Shown here piece after piece: positions 25,001-38,062 of a DNA stretch of 64,000 nucleotides (the stretch's first letter is position 1; each line of letters begins with the position of its first letter). The notes under the pieces were generated by a model. The model did not search any database and was not told where the DNA came from. It saw only the letters and a program-made list of their open reading frames with translations. The DNA comes from Moringa oleifera. Lineage: Eukaryota; Streptophyta; Magnoliopsida; Brassicales; Moringaceae. The stretch is from contig JAJFZO010000747.1 in assembly GCA_021397835.1 (NCBI GenBank), positions 3,412,501 through 3,476,500 on the forward strand. The letters are read 5' to 3'. Made by a program: the position numbers and the translations under genes.

Positions 25001-26064
25001 GTTTAATAGTCTTGGGAAACAAATTGATCCATTTGAAGCTGTAAATGAACTAGTCTAAAGCACCTTGGATCTGTGTTTAGATAACCCAGTATTATGAAAG
25101 ATTTTTGAGCTTGCATCAAATTTCAAACACTAGGAGCCTGAGGGGTTCAGCTGCTTGGTAAGCAAGCGTTGATTTGTGGGTCAGGTTCGGGATTCATTAA
25201 CTTGAGGGTCCAGAGGAGGATAGATCTTTCATCCACTAATCGGATTCTCGAGCCTGAATACCTCAATTAAAAAAAAAAAAATGTAAAAGTTCAAGCACCA
25301 GGAAACTTGACATGGGGATACCTTTTCAGAGTATATTTCCTAGTCTGTGTGTTTGATTGGTATTTTAGAACTGGACTATGACTTCTCTGCCTTGAAAGCG
25401 TCTCTTTTTTTAACCCTGAGGGGGTTCAGCCCACTGATAAGCAAGTGCTCAGGTTTAGACCACTAGTAAGTAATTGTCAACTTGTAGGTCAAGTCCAGAC
25501 TTCAAATCCCCTAGGCACCACTGAGTATTGGATTCCTCGATCTGGGTATCTTGGTTATCAAAAAAAGTCCTTTTTATTGGTTTCTCTCTGTTACTTCTTT
25601 ACCATTATTAATTGTAGGACTTGGAGGTTAAAATGATATACACAAGTAGTGGAATTAGAAATCATACTGCTAAAGCAAACATTTTAGTGTATGACCTTTG
25701 TTACATAATATGTTTGTTCTTCATTTGCCAACATCTCTTAAAGTTTTTATTGACATTGGACTTCCTCTACAGTTAGTTCATCCATCTCTCTCTCTCTCTC
25801 TCTCTCTCTCATGTGTCTATTGTGTGATTGCTTAATCCATTACTTCGGATCAGCAATCTATGCAGGAGACCTTGGTGATCAGTTCATTGGTCACCAAGAC
25901 CTGATTGCATTTTATGTGATATCAATTAGTGGAGATGCCTAAGGTTTATCAATCTTCTTGCAGGAAAGATGAAGGGAATAGCATTTATTAAGGATCCTGA
26001 TGGCTATTGGATCGAAATCTTCGACCTGAATACCATTGGGAAAACAACAAGCAGTGCTGCTTGA
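22079..26064 (+). CDS. GLX1: glyoxalase I (lactoylglutathione lyase), Zn-type
   Basis: Converts the hemithioacetal of methylglyoxal and glutathione to S-lactoylglutathione, the first step of methylglyoxal detoxification. The exons are 22079-22204, 22318-22437, 22580-22641, 23366-23426, 23647-23726, 23811-23881, 24609-24698 and 25964-26064. They total 711 nt (236 aa), with all phases fitting. It closely follows Arabidopsis At1g08110. The metal ligands are visible in context: Gln in YIMQQTMFRI, Glu in TIELTHNWG, His in GFGHIGIT and Glu in GYWIEIFDL. The insert between TIELTHNWG and GFGHIG is typical of the Zn-dependent class. The first 42-51 residues are rich in Ser, Arg and Leu and look like an organelle transit peptide. 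A second in-frame ATG at 22345-22347 (MASEPKES) would give a cytosolic form. Intron 7 is 1.27 kb and holds two SINE-like copies. Confidence 0.96.
25134..25280 (+). mobile_element. tRNA-derived SINE-like copy 1 in GLX1 intron 7
   Basis: It begins GAGCCTGAGGGGTTCAGC, followed by TTGGTAAGCAAGCG (box A-like) and GGTCAGGTTCGGGATTCATT (box B-like, decayed), and ends in a poly-A run. The same module recurs about 280 bases downstream. Confidence 0.5.
25412..25567 (+). mobile_element. tRNA-derived SINE-like copy 2 in GLX1 intron 7
   Basis: It shares the head CCCTGAGGGGGTTCAGC, then TGATAAGCAAGTG, with copy 1. It has a better box B-like stretch (CAGACTTCAAATCCCCTAGG, near GGTTCGAATCC) and ends with TATCTTGGTTATC and an A run. 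Such heads are typical of plant tRNA-derived SINEs, but the family is not assigned. Confidence 0.5.
25785..25810. repeat. CT dinucleotide microsatellite in GLX1 intron 7
   Basis: An uninterrupted run of about 13 CT units. Confidence 0.9.
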
Positions 26065-27199
26065 GGTAACGAAACACTTAATTACCTCCTTCCAGTTTCA
26101 CACTGTTGAGAATCTTACTATGCCCACAAGAAATTGTTTCACCTCCTACAGTTTGTAGTTATTATTACATGTTCTTGTGTCATGCCTGATCCAGCATGTG
26201 TTAGACAAACCGATTGAAGCCCAATTTAAACACTTTATTCTGTCTGAGGCTGACCAACCATACTGGAATTGTTCAAACATTGTAAGCGAGGATCCAAGTC
26301 ATCCTTTCCATTTAATTGATCCATCCCTGCAACCTTGATGATAGATCTGCCTATTGTCCACTTACAGTTGACCCTCCAATTCCCTGTTACCTGATTAAAA
26401 CGCTCAACACATGTATCCATAAGACTGAATTCTGTTCATTTTGGTGCAGGAACCACAAGAGACTACCATTCCTGTGCTTCATCTCCTACTATAGTCAGTT
26501 TCTCCTGTGAGACCTCTTCTGTCTGCTCAAGTCAAGAATAATTTTGAAGTCTTCAATCATTCCACCGTCCGATTGTTTCTTATGTTTGACACTGGAAAAA
26601 AGTAATTAAAGTTATGTCTTGACTTGTAGACATGGTAGATGCCTTGATTTTCTTTGGAACCATCCTGTTTTCATTGCTGATGGGGAGCAAAACTCCATGT
26701 TTTCAGGTCCCCAAACCTTGTAAATCCTGTGTGAACTAAAATGTTTAGAAATGTTGAACATTGGGCTTGTGGGTATGAACATGGGACGTCTGAGTCACTT
26801 TTCCTTTCAGAGGAAGACTATCAAAACCAAAGCCTCCAATGACTCTTTGCAGCAAATAAGTGATTCTTGCAGCTTGTCAAACCGGCCTTTTAAGTAGCTT
26901 TAGATTGGCTTGTGTGTGATCAGTTTCTTAGGTCAAAGGTGCAAGAGAGCCAACTGCTGTTAGAAAACAGGGTTAATGTCAAACCCTTGATTAAAAGACA
27001 TTCATAGTTTAATGATTTGGTTTAGGCTTTTCTTTGGTCTACCTAGAAGTTAGCATCTTTATATGCTCCCATGGGGTTGCCTTAGTCGCAGGATACGGAT
27101 TGATTAAAGATAAGATCCGATGAACATTTTAAGAAAATGAATATTCTTATTTTTTAAAAAAAGTTATTTCTGTGAAATTAGAATCCCATGTTTAAGGAT

Positions 27200-27720
27200 T
27201 ATTTGAATTTTAAAATTATATTTTATATGTCAAGTTGAATATTAATATTTGCAAAATAATAAATCAGCTTTTGATTTATTAAATTGATTAAAATTAGATT
27301 TTGGTTTAAATAATTATAAAAAATTATGAGTATTTTTGTTTTTGAAATATTTTAAAAATTACTTAAATAAATATTATATTATATTTTTTAAGTTTATTTT
27401 TACACTCTGAATAATTTTGTATTTACTAATTAATTTTTATAAATTTTTAATAATATAAATTTTAAAAATATTTTTCATATTAAAAAATTTTAAAATATTA
27501 TTATTGATGATAATTTAAATATTTTTTTACATTTATAAAAAAATAAAATTAAATTTTAAAGTAAATATTTTTTTAATTTAAATTTTGTTTATTTTTAAAT
27601 TTAAAAAATTAATTTAGTTTAAATGATAAATTAAAATTTAATTGATAATTTTTAAACATCAGCTTTTATTTGATAATAAATATGATGATTTTATATAACT
27701 TTTATTTTTATTTATTTGAG
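27200..27720 (-). repeat. MITE-like AT-rich repeat, inverted copy
   Basis: The internal blocks of the family appear in reverse order and complement: a TAAATCAGCTTTTGATTTATT-type end, then the blocks complementary to those near 54.6 and 60.4 kb, and finally a TTTGATAATAAATATG-type end. Strongly diverged. Confidence 0.45.
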
Positions 27721-30481
27721 TTTATCATACAAAAAATTATGTAGAGATTTATTGACTTCTCAATATAAAATTTATTTATTTATTTATTAGGAGCGGGTGA
27801 ATATATATATATATATATTAGAAAATAGTTTTTTTTGTCTTTTTTAGTTCAACTTTCATTTTTATTTTAATATATACTCAAGTTTAAAACATTATCTCTT
27901 GAATAATTTTTTAAAAAAAATTGTAGCAGAAATAAAAATTTAAAACTAATTTTTTAAAATAAAAATTGAATCTTTGAGAGTGTCTGTAGGGTCCACACCT
28001 TTGACCATTATACACTATTCACTAAAAGAGACATTCCCAGAAAAGCTTTTCCCACTGTTTCTAATCAAACAAACAACCAACAAAATATTAATTAAATATT
28101 TAAATAAAAAACATAATAGCTGGCAGTCAAATTAATCCATCTGAAAAGTCAAACTAATCTTATCCCATACGCACTGCACCACTTTAATTACTATACTCGT
28201 CTCTCTTACATCCAATAACAACTTTCCCTTTTTTAAAAACAAATTATTTTTATTTAGTATAAAATAAGAGCCTTTAAATTAAGTCCATAGGGTAGTTTTA
28301 TAATATTTTAAAAATTAAATTCGCCAAAAATACATGAAAAATAAAATGGAAAATAATTTTGAAAATTAATTTTACTCATTAAAATATTGAAACGAATATC
28401 AAATCGAAGTAACCAAAGCAGAAAAAGCAGTGTGGCCGGCAGAGATCTCCTGTGACCATGTAATTTTTGGGCACTGCTTCCTGATTGGGATTCTCTGCCA
28501 CTTCACTGTTCTATGCCCTCAAGCAAACATTACTTCTTCTCAATTAATTTTTGGATTTACCAAAAAAATATTATTATATAATTCACGAGATTTCAACCTT
28601 CAATTTAATTGAGTTAATATAAAATTTGATTATTTAATTTAGATATTTTATGTTTGACATTTCATACTATAGATTTGGTAAAATATTTTACATTTAATTT
28701 AAATAACTTGTAAGTTGATTTCATTATATAACATAAATCAAATTACTATATAATATAAAAATGAGATTAACATATTGTTTGAAGAAATATTATTTTATTA
28801 TTGTGAGAGAGATAAATCAACCTCAGCCTTGCAAAAATTGTAAACTGATTTGACATTAGCTAAGACATTTAAAAGATGTTTACCAAATGACTTTGGTGTT
28901 TTTTTATTTAATTGATGAAATTATACAAAATTTTCATAGTGGAATTTAGTCTCTCAAATATGAGTTCCCATTTACTTTTATTCTTCCATGTAAATTTACA
29001 CTTAATTTTATATATCTTATGATCTAATTTAATTTAATTTAAATAATCATTATTTTTTAAAAAAAAATATTTAAATTAATATTTTGTGCAATAAACATTA
29101 ATTGAAAGCTTTGATAACTATATAAAAAAACATTTAAATCATTATCATTAAAATCTTAAATTTTTGTTATTTTAAAAATATTTTTAAAAAATTAACATTA
29201 TTAAAAATTAAAAATTATTTAAAAAATCATAAAATAAAGAATTTTTCAAAATTTTAAAAATAAAATCAAAAAAATTAAAGTTTTACTTAAATTATTTTTG
29301 AAAAATTTCAACATAAAATATATCCTTTATTTTTTTTATTTTTACAGTTAACATTTAATTTAAATTAGATTAAAAATTCAAATATATAATTAATTCAATC
29401 CATACATTAAAATTTAAATTAAAAGTTTTTATTTTTCATATTTGTCTGATGCTTTGGTATACCTTAAGAAATAGAAGGTCCAAAGCTCCTCCATTCTTAA
29501 TGTATAGAAGAAATGATAATTTGGTTATGAAGTAAGTAAGAGAGTATATTAAAATCAAAGGGAAGGGCCACTGTTTCCTCTCTGCAACACAGTCAATGGA
29601 TCAGCTGAACTGCACAATTTGGATTCAAATCCTCTTCCTCAATTAACTCCATTTCTACCCACTACTGCCCTCCCCTTTATCACCAAATTAAGACCATATA
29701 AATAACCAACAAAATAAATTAAAAATAAAAAAATGAAAAATGACAGAGTAATGATTTCTGTCTACAAGAACTCTGACACTCTCCATTCCTATGGACTTAC
29801 TCCTCTGTTCTTGTTTTTATTGGACAGAGTAAATCATCAAATTCTCTCTTCATCCAACCAAAAAAAACATTTTTTTCTTTAATTTCGATGAACTTACAAA
29901 TTGCATATGTTTTAACTTATATAGATGATGATGAATCAAAATATGTTAATAACTGTAAAATGTCGATTTGTAAGACGGGATTTTTTTTATAAAAAGGAGT
30001 GTTAATAACTATATGTAATGGGTATATATGGGTATATGATACTATATATTATAATTTATGTGAATTAGTGCAGAGAAGCTAAGCTTCTGGCTCCAGGAAG
30101 ATCCAAATTTTCCTGGAAGGTCAGGATCACTTGCTTTTTAATATTTTCCAGTGAGCAAGGTCCTACTTTGATGCTGACCCAGTTCATATAAAAAGATTCT
30201 GGGATGTTTCAGAAGCCATGGCTAACCAAGAAAACCCTCTGAAATTCCAGGATTACCCTTTGGTTTCATTAACCATTAAATTATTCTATAGGGGCAGGAC
30301 TGTCTTTTTAATAGAAACCCCATCTCCATTATTCAAAAGTACTGATTCTGAAATGATTTTAAAATGGGTACTTGTAATTAAAAAAAAGAAAAGAAAACAG
30401 AAAACAGTGGATGCCCTTGGTCCATTTTGGTATCAGAGATTCTCGTTTCTTCTTTGTTCTTTCTATTGTTTTCGTAAATCT

Positions 30482-30561
30482 CATGGGTGACTGGGGAAGA
30501 TGAAAGAGGTACTCATGGATGACTGGGGAAGATGAAAGAGGAGGTACCGTACAACATTTAA

Positions 30562-30592
<31 letters not shown>
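30482..30592. repeat. 32-base tandem duplication followed by a CAT microsatellite
   Basis: TGACTGGGGAAGATGAAAGA occurs at about 30488 and again at about 30520 within two 32-base units starting CATGG. A run of ten CAT units follows at 30562-30592. Confidence 0.8.
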
Positions 30593-30807
30593 TGTGATCT
30601 CTCATTTTCCGAAATGGTACACAATGAGAAACTTTTTGTGTTTTTTTTTAACCCATATACTGTCAAAAGAAGATGTGTTTCATTCATTTCCCTCGAAACA
30701 CAGAACCCCATAAACTGAAAGTCTCATCTGAAATATCTCTCTCCTCACCCATCCCCACTCCCTTACCCCATCAAATCTCACTGATTTTACTTACAGTCAG
30801 TCCATGA

Positions 30808-32154
30808 TCAGTAGTTGTAGAAGTACATCATCTTCTCTTGTGTCTTGTTTTCATCAATGTTGAAGAAGTTGTTATGGCTATTACTACACAAACTGTTGTT
30901 GTTATTATTGCTGCTGCTGCTGCTAATCAGTTGTTTCACTTCTTCAAGCCCGTAGTCTAATGGGTTTCCTCCGTAATACCCATTCGGTTTCTCCTCAGCC
31001 CACTGGTTCCTCGCGTCATGATTATCAGCGCTGCTTGCTGCGTAACTCAGCATGAACTTCTGGCTCTGATCTTCTTGCCCGTTTGAGACAAAACTCTGGA
31101 AACCCATATCTTCTTGCTTGATCTCTCTTCCATAGCTGATCTGGCTACAACTCCCGTCAGAGGAGCTGCAGCTTGCTTCACTACCAAACATGAGGAGATT
31201 GTCTCTCATGGGGTAGTACTGCATGGGGCTCAACAAGCTCATCTCCTGGTTCTGAAGAATTAATGAAGGGTTTCCTGTGGCTAAGCTGGTGGTGGTGTTG
31301 TTCATCATAAGACTACATGGAATGCTTGATGAGTTAACAATGGAGTCAAAACCAGCGAAGGGTTTTGTTGAGTTGGTGTAAAAAGAAGTGTAATCTCTGT
31401 ACAGCGATGATAGAGATTGAGATGGAGGTGATGAGGGAAACAGTACTGGAGCTTGATGAGAAGATGGGTATGGCAGTGGTTTCCTCTGGGAAGAAGAAGA
31501 AGTCAGGGCCATGAGCTTCTTCTTCAGCTTGGTGTTCCAGTAGTTCTTGATATCATTATCAGTCCTGCCTGGTAACTGGGCAGCTATTATTGACCATCTG
31601 CAATTCATGTTAACAAAATAGCCTCCATAAGAAAAGAAATTTAACTTCCTTCTCTTAACAGCTGTAAATGGATGTTGATGTTGGATCTAAACTTGTCATG
31701 CATGCAAAAGAATTATCCAAAAACAGTAGATTCCTGATGTAAAAAAGTAATCTAAAATTCAAAAGAGAAAAAAGAAAACAGCTAAATATGCAGCATCTGT
31801 TTCTTTCTTTCTGCTTTGTCCTCATAGACAGATTTCATCAATATTTTCCCTTCATGGGTGTTGATGATTCAGAAAAAAGAGAGAAGCAATGATATACATG
31901 TCGATTTGGGTAAGTTTTTCCATTTGAGATTTTAGGTCAAAAAGTGAAGAGAGAAAAAGAAGGGAAACAGCCCCTACAAGTATGAGAAATAGAGTACCTG
32001 CTTCCAATGCTAGCAAAAAGGCTGCAGATTATTCTATCTTCTTCCTCAGAGAATTCACCATGCTTGATGTTTGGCCTCAGATAGTTCAGCCATCTCAGCC
32101 TGCAACTCTTCCCACATCTCTTTAGACCTGATCCAAAGCCCACCCATCTCATCA

Positions 32155-32191
<37 letters not shown>

Positions 32192-32387
32192 CACCACAAG
32201 AGAGAGATAGAGAGAGAGGAGAGATTCAAACAACGGACGAGTTGATCTTACCAGCTTTTTGAGGGAGAGAAATCCAGTTTCCACCAGTACCATGTTTCTC
32301 TATGTAATCCTTAAGCTTTGAGTCTTCTTCAGGAGACCATGGCCCCTTCTTGACGTTCGCTTTATCACAACAAGGAGCCCTACCCAT
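30808..32387 (-). CDS. RAX2: R2R3-MYB transcription factor, RAX2/MYB38 (Blind-like) type
   Basis: A nuclear DNA-binding factor of R2R3-MYB subgroup 14; its Arabidopsis relatives RAX1-3 control axillary meristem formation. The exons are 32387-32252, 32127-31998 and 31597-30808, totalling 1056 nt (351 aa), with introns at the two conserved MYB positions. The start [17 protein letters not shown] opens R2. R3 contains [18 protein letters not shown] and ends with [15 protein letters not shown]. Outside the MYB domain, the C-terminal [10 protein letters not shown], then [10 protein letters not shown], matches my memory of Arabidopsis RAX2 (EEIKQLISSS, DENKTEDK), which separates it from MYB36, MYB68 and RAX1. 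Ser- and Asn-rich stretches fill the activation region. Intron 1 holds a GA microsatellite. The assignment to RAX2 rather than a near paralogue rests on the C-terminal match. Confidence 0.94.
32160..32189. repeat. GA microsatellite in MYB intron 1
   Basis: A run of about 14 AG units lies between exons 1 and 2 of the MYB gene. It could vary in length between individuals. Confidence 0.9.
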
Positions 32388-35300
32388 CTCTCTCTTGCTC
32401 TCAGGAACAAATCCTATGATCTCTCTCTGTGTCTCTCTCTCTTTCTCTCTCTCAGATATCTGCTGACCTCCCTAAAGGAACACAGGGTTTCACTTTCCAA
32501 TTGGGAAGAGTGCTGGTAGATAGTGCCTTTTAATAAGAGATTTGGGTTTTGATATTGAAAAGAAAAAGAAATATATATAATGTGGTTTTGTTTTATGCAA
32601 CACATACACAAGTCAAAATGATAGGCACGTTCAATCAAGTTTTCTAACTCTTTTATGCACTGCTGATTACCTAAGCCAATAGTAGAACTTTCCATCTCAA
32701 GCTGATGATAAAACCTTTTGCTTAGTCTCTTCTCTCTCAAAAGCATCCAAAGACCAGAGAACTAAAACACACGAAATCAACCCAATTCACGACTTGATAG
32801 CTACATGCCTTTCAATAATTGTGACATCTTCCAAACCACAGAGACTAACTTCTTCATGGGTAGATAAACATTACTAACTGTCTCCAACTTCACTTCTAGT
32901 TAATCAATTTTTAATACCCACAACCTCATAACCACCATACACACATAAGTAAACATACATGTCATTATACAAGAGAATCTATTAATGTACCTGAAACCAA
33001 GCTAAAAAGATGTATAATCCAAAGAAAAGAATACCCATGATCGTGATGAGTACTACATTTTCTTGCGGTTTTCAAGAGGCCAAGATCTCTTAGACTTTCA
33101 AGTCAAAGCAAATGGTGGGTGAGTTATAATATGGTGAGTCTCATGCCAAGAGACGTTTTGGTGTAAGAACTGACAGTCACCCAGTTCTTGAAGGGAAGGA
33201 CCAATGTATATTTTGATGGGTTTCATGAACTATCATCTCATCAGAGAGCTGAGGTTCCCTCGTGAGCATTATTACATATAGTAAGTGATCATAATGGCTT
33301 CACCTTCACTGAAACGGGCCCATGAACCAGAATCTTTGTCCTTAAATTCATCTGAGATCAGGTGAGTGTCTGTGTGTGTGCTTAGGAGGGCTGACTCATC
33401 AATGTCATAGCTATTGTGCACACAGTATATATGTAAAGTAAGAAATGGGCAAGCAACACTTACAGGGAGTGGTGGGTACCTTGAAGCATTTCCCTACTTG
33501 GGGGGCATGCTCCCATTTGAGTTGCTAAATGACACGGAGAGCAATAGAGGCCTAAGGGGGGTGTCCTAATGGAGGGTCCCCTGCCAGATTTTGTGGCCAC
33601 TAAGATCCAACTTTTCTTGTTCCTCATAACTTTAACTAGACTTCCTAAGATTGTAATATGCATACTATAAACAGAAATGGTACTTACTTATGCTGATGAC
33701 ATTCTTGTGTTTCTGGCACTTTGTGGCCATAAAGCAGAGATCACCTAACACAAGCTTAATTACTACCATTACCCTCTTTCAAGTTACCTGCAGCAGATTA
33801 ATCTTTTCTCATATACTAATTAATTAATTTACATTGATTTCAATTACTTTGAATTTTAAAGAGATGATAGTCCGTGACAATTTAATAAAATAAACGGTTA
33901 AGATTTTTTTTTTCACATTATCATATAGTAAATTACGAAAATACTTTTTTATCTTTACATATTAAATCACTAAAAAATCTTATGGATCAAAATTTTTTAT
34001 TAATTAAAACTGCGTTAAACTTTTAAAAAGATGAAAATATGATAATTTAATAAAATAGATAATTAAATTTTTTAAATATTATTTTAGATCAAAAAGCATC
34101 TAAACTTAAGAATTAGTACCATATATCATTAACACTTTATGTTCCAAATTGATGTTAATTAACATGATTGAGTCATCCCATATGTGTTAATGCTTAGTTA
34201 TATATAGGTTGGGCTAACAACCATTTCATGCCGGATAAGATGTGTAAAAAATTCAACAAGTAATCAATAATCTAACAAATGAAAAGTTAGATACTCTTGT
34301 CTGTTTTCTCAATTAGCAGTGTATTCAATAATCGATTTATTCAAGATTACAAACATACCCGGTTTCTAATAATTTGATTATCCGGTTGTCAACTGAGGTA
34401 GACGGATAGAAACTTCATTAATTCCTCCAATTAATCCCTCGCTGCACACTTAACCTTGTAACATAAGATGATTAAGCATATGAAAATAATTTTTTTTTTT
34501 TTTACATCTTGAATTAATCTTTTAGCCGACTGTCTCACTTAGAGATTTTTAATAAAAAAAATCTGAATATTTCACCGGTGATTTTGTGATGGAGTTGATA
34601 AAATAATTAGAGAAAAAAGACAATTAATGAATTTTAAATAGCTAAAAAATTTGAAAATAAATGTATTAAAAATCTTCTAAAACTCTACTAGAATTAATTT
34701 AATAGATGATTCATGCTATAAACATATTATAATGTAAGAACTTATTGTACATTTTTGTTTTTGAGTTAAGGAATAAACCCCAATATTTTACTTTATTTTA
34801 CTGTTTTAAATAAAAAATAATTAAATTAATATTTTAAAAATCAAGTCCATCCGATCAGATCGACTGAATCGTGAACTAAATTTTTAATTGATTTATTTAA
34901 AATTAGTTTGACTTATTTATATTATCAAAATCACATAGTTTTATTATAAATATCTTAAATTTTTAATTGTTCCAATTTATTTAAAATTGATTTATTTTTT
35001 TATCAAAACCATATAGTTTTTATATAAACATTTTAAATTTTTATTTTTAGTTTTTATATTAATTATTTTAATAATTTATTAAAATATTAAATTTATTTAT
35101 TATACATATAATTACAGTTCAACTTTTGGTTCTATTTTTGACCGTTGACACTTATTTTTTCTGATTAACAATAATTTGATTTTTAAAATAACAAAAAATA
35201 AATTCTAATTAATAGGAAGAGATTAATTAATTAGGATGCATGGGTAGCTCATAATTATGTTCATTATTGTGTGGAGTGACAAAATCAAGGCAAAGATATT

Positions 35301-38019
35301 GAAAGAGAGAGATGTTATGTTATATATTATGATATGTGTCACCTCTGGTGCAAGCATTCCTTGTTCACAAATCTCTATTTCTCAGTATCTTTTCCTTTTC
35401 AATGCAAATCATCTCTTTCTTCAGTATGATTCTTTATATTATATATAAATATTCAGAGTACTTTCTGTGGTTGACCTGTTTATTTAGTTTATAATACCCA
35501 ATCATTGTTTCACTTTTACATTTATAAATAATAAATAAATATATAAAAATAAAATTTCATATTTAATTAATTAAAAAAATCATGAAACTGTCCTGAAATA
35601 CCATTTTGCAGATAAATGATTCTCAAACAATGACCAAATACAGCAAATCTTCTCTGCCCACTTTGCTGGGTACCACTAATTTATAGGGCATAGTGCAAAT
35701 TAATTATTCAAAAATAAATTAACTTTATACCAAAAATAGACAACTATATGTGTGTATATACATATTACAATATTAAAATTTTGATGAATAGATATCAAAA
35801 TTATTGGTAATTAATTAAAATTGATTAACCAATTATTTTTTATTCAAAAATAAAACCAATTAAGTGATATATAAAACTTAATTTGATTTTATTAATTGTG
35901 AAAATGCTAGATGGAAAATCTTGATTGAAAGATATTAAATAGTTAATTTAATTGGTCATTTGTTACTATAGGGTAATTAATTTCATGTGGGACACTGCTG
36001 TTTTGTATACTTATGATATAAAGATGTTAATAATTAAAATAATAATATTTTTTAATGAAAGTTATTAATAAAAAAATTATGGCGGATGAACTTTCTGAGT
36101 AGATTAATGATCTATATGTATAGTACTTTGCATGCACTAAATAATTAATACATCTTAGACTATATTAATTGCATGTGCAATGCATCTTCTTCTTCTCTAA
36201 TAAATCTTTTGATATCCATTTGAATGTTTTGACTCTATAAAGTAATATTCCTTTGAACATCTATAACTAATATATGATAACATATATTGACAAAAAAAAA
36301 TCAAAATAATGTTTGGTCCGACTAATTAATGCTTTAATTAGTAGCACAAATATATAGTTTTGTTCTTTTTCATTGATGTGCTATGTTCCTTTCATTAATC
36401 TCCAAAGATATTGTCTTTTAGTGATTAAATTATTATAAATACAAAAAATCGAGATAATGTGGCTATAAGAAAACAAGAGAAATTAATATAAAAATCTAAA
36501 GATTAAAAGTAAAAATAAAAGAAAGTAATTAAATAATAAAAGGGGTTTGGAAAATTAAAAAAAGAATCTTAAAAATAAAGGTAAAATGAAGATGAATAAA
36601 TTATGAGAAGGTAAAAAGTAAGAGAAGCAAAAATGAGCTATAATTAATAAATATTATAAATTGATGATGTAGTTAAATGAGAACTTATCCGTAACTTAAC
36701 TTTTGGAAATTTAATATCATTTATCACAAATTGATGCTGCAACTCAACTAAAAAGGCTAGTATCAATCTAATTTTGAGTGAATTTTTTTTATAAAGATAT
36801 TGATATATGACAATGAAATAAAATAAAAATTAAATATAAAAAATTAAATTTTAATTGATTTAATTTTATATTTAAAATTGAATTTGATTCAATTATTAGA
36901 ATTTGGTTCAAAAAAATTTTTATTCATGAGTTATTTTTTATAAAATTTTAAAATTTTTATAGTATTAAATTATAAATATATGTTTTTTATTATTAAAAAA
37001 ATAAAATTTTTTGTGATGGTGATTTGAATATTTCTCTATACATGTGAAAATCTTCAAGTCAAAACTTATTGCATGAGATATCCAATTTGAATATGATCAA
37101 GTTTTATATTTTTTATAGGTTTTAAACTAAATTAAAATTTTAAATGTAAAATTGATTCAATCGAAGCCTTGATGTCTAATTTTAATATTTAAAAAATTTT
37201 AAATCTAACTTTGAATGATTAATTTGAATTAAATTAAAATCCTAACTGTATCTAAATTGGAAGTTAATAAAAAGGTATTTTTATCCATCCATAATTTTTT
37301 TTTTCAAATTTAACTAAATATAAGAGATCTTTAAATTTGGGTAGGTAAAACTTAAAGATCGAAAGAGAATCGCTCCATAATGTGAATTCAATTATTAATT
37401 TACAGAAATAGTTTGATTAATAATATGAAATATAAATTAAAATTTTAAATAATTTAATTTATTTTTATTAATATAATAAATAATACAAATAGTATTTTTA
37501 AATATCATTAATAAAAATAAAATCAACAAAAAATCTATTTTCCAACTAGAATCTATAGCCAAACATCACAAATTATATTATGCTTATTACGTTTCTTTTG
37601 TGCTAGAATACGTGTAAGTCTGAGTATATATACAAAAATACAAGCAAGTAGACATGCATTAATGGATATGAGTATATTATAGTTGAAATCTAAACCTAAA
37701 TCTGACTTACAAGCACGTAAAGTAGAAATTGCGATGAAAATGCGACGGCATCAATTAATATCAAATTGGAAAGGTCTACGGGAGGGAGGTCCAAAAATTT
37801 AATTGGGTTTTCTAGAAATTGCGTAATTTTTTTCTAAGTCATTTTCTTCATCTCAATCGAATCATCAATTTAAAAAATTCAAGAGGGCCTTCATGTCCTT
37901 ATCAACATAACAGACCAAGATATAATTAATTAGCTAATTAATTATATGATTGGATCACATATATTAAGAAACAAATATGACACAAGTGTCAACATCGAGC
38001 AAGAAAATTCACGTTTGTG

Positions 38020-38062
38020 ATTTTCTCGCTTTCTCAAAGGTTGGCAAACTAAGCGAGAAAAT
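38020..38062. repeat. perfect 12-base inverted repeat with 19-base loop
   Basis: ATTTTCTCGCTT at 38020-38031 is the exact complement of AAGCGAGAAAAT at 38051-38062. A weaker third copy of the motif (GCAAGAAAATTC) lies about 60 bases upstream. Confidence 0.7.

Larger units (their letters stand above)
26065..30807. other. intergenic between GLX1 and the MYB gene
   Basis: The first 600 bases are the likely GLX1 3' UTR; a TGAG/GTAACG donor right after the stop may allow a 3' UTR intron. From about 27.1 to 29.45 kb the DNA is extremely AT-rich and made largely of diverged repeat copies. Around 30.2-30.5 kb there is a 90-codon open frame from an ATG at 30218, with no recognised domain; I do not call it a gene. 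No RNA gene was seen. Confidence 0.45.

Noticed and set aside
30218..30490. 90-codon open frame from an ATG upstream of the MYB 3' end
   Set aside because: No recognised domain, a Lys run from an A-rich tract, no splice or promoter support.
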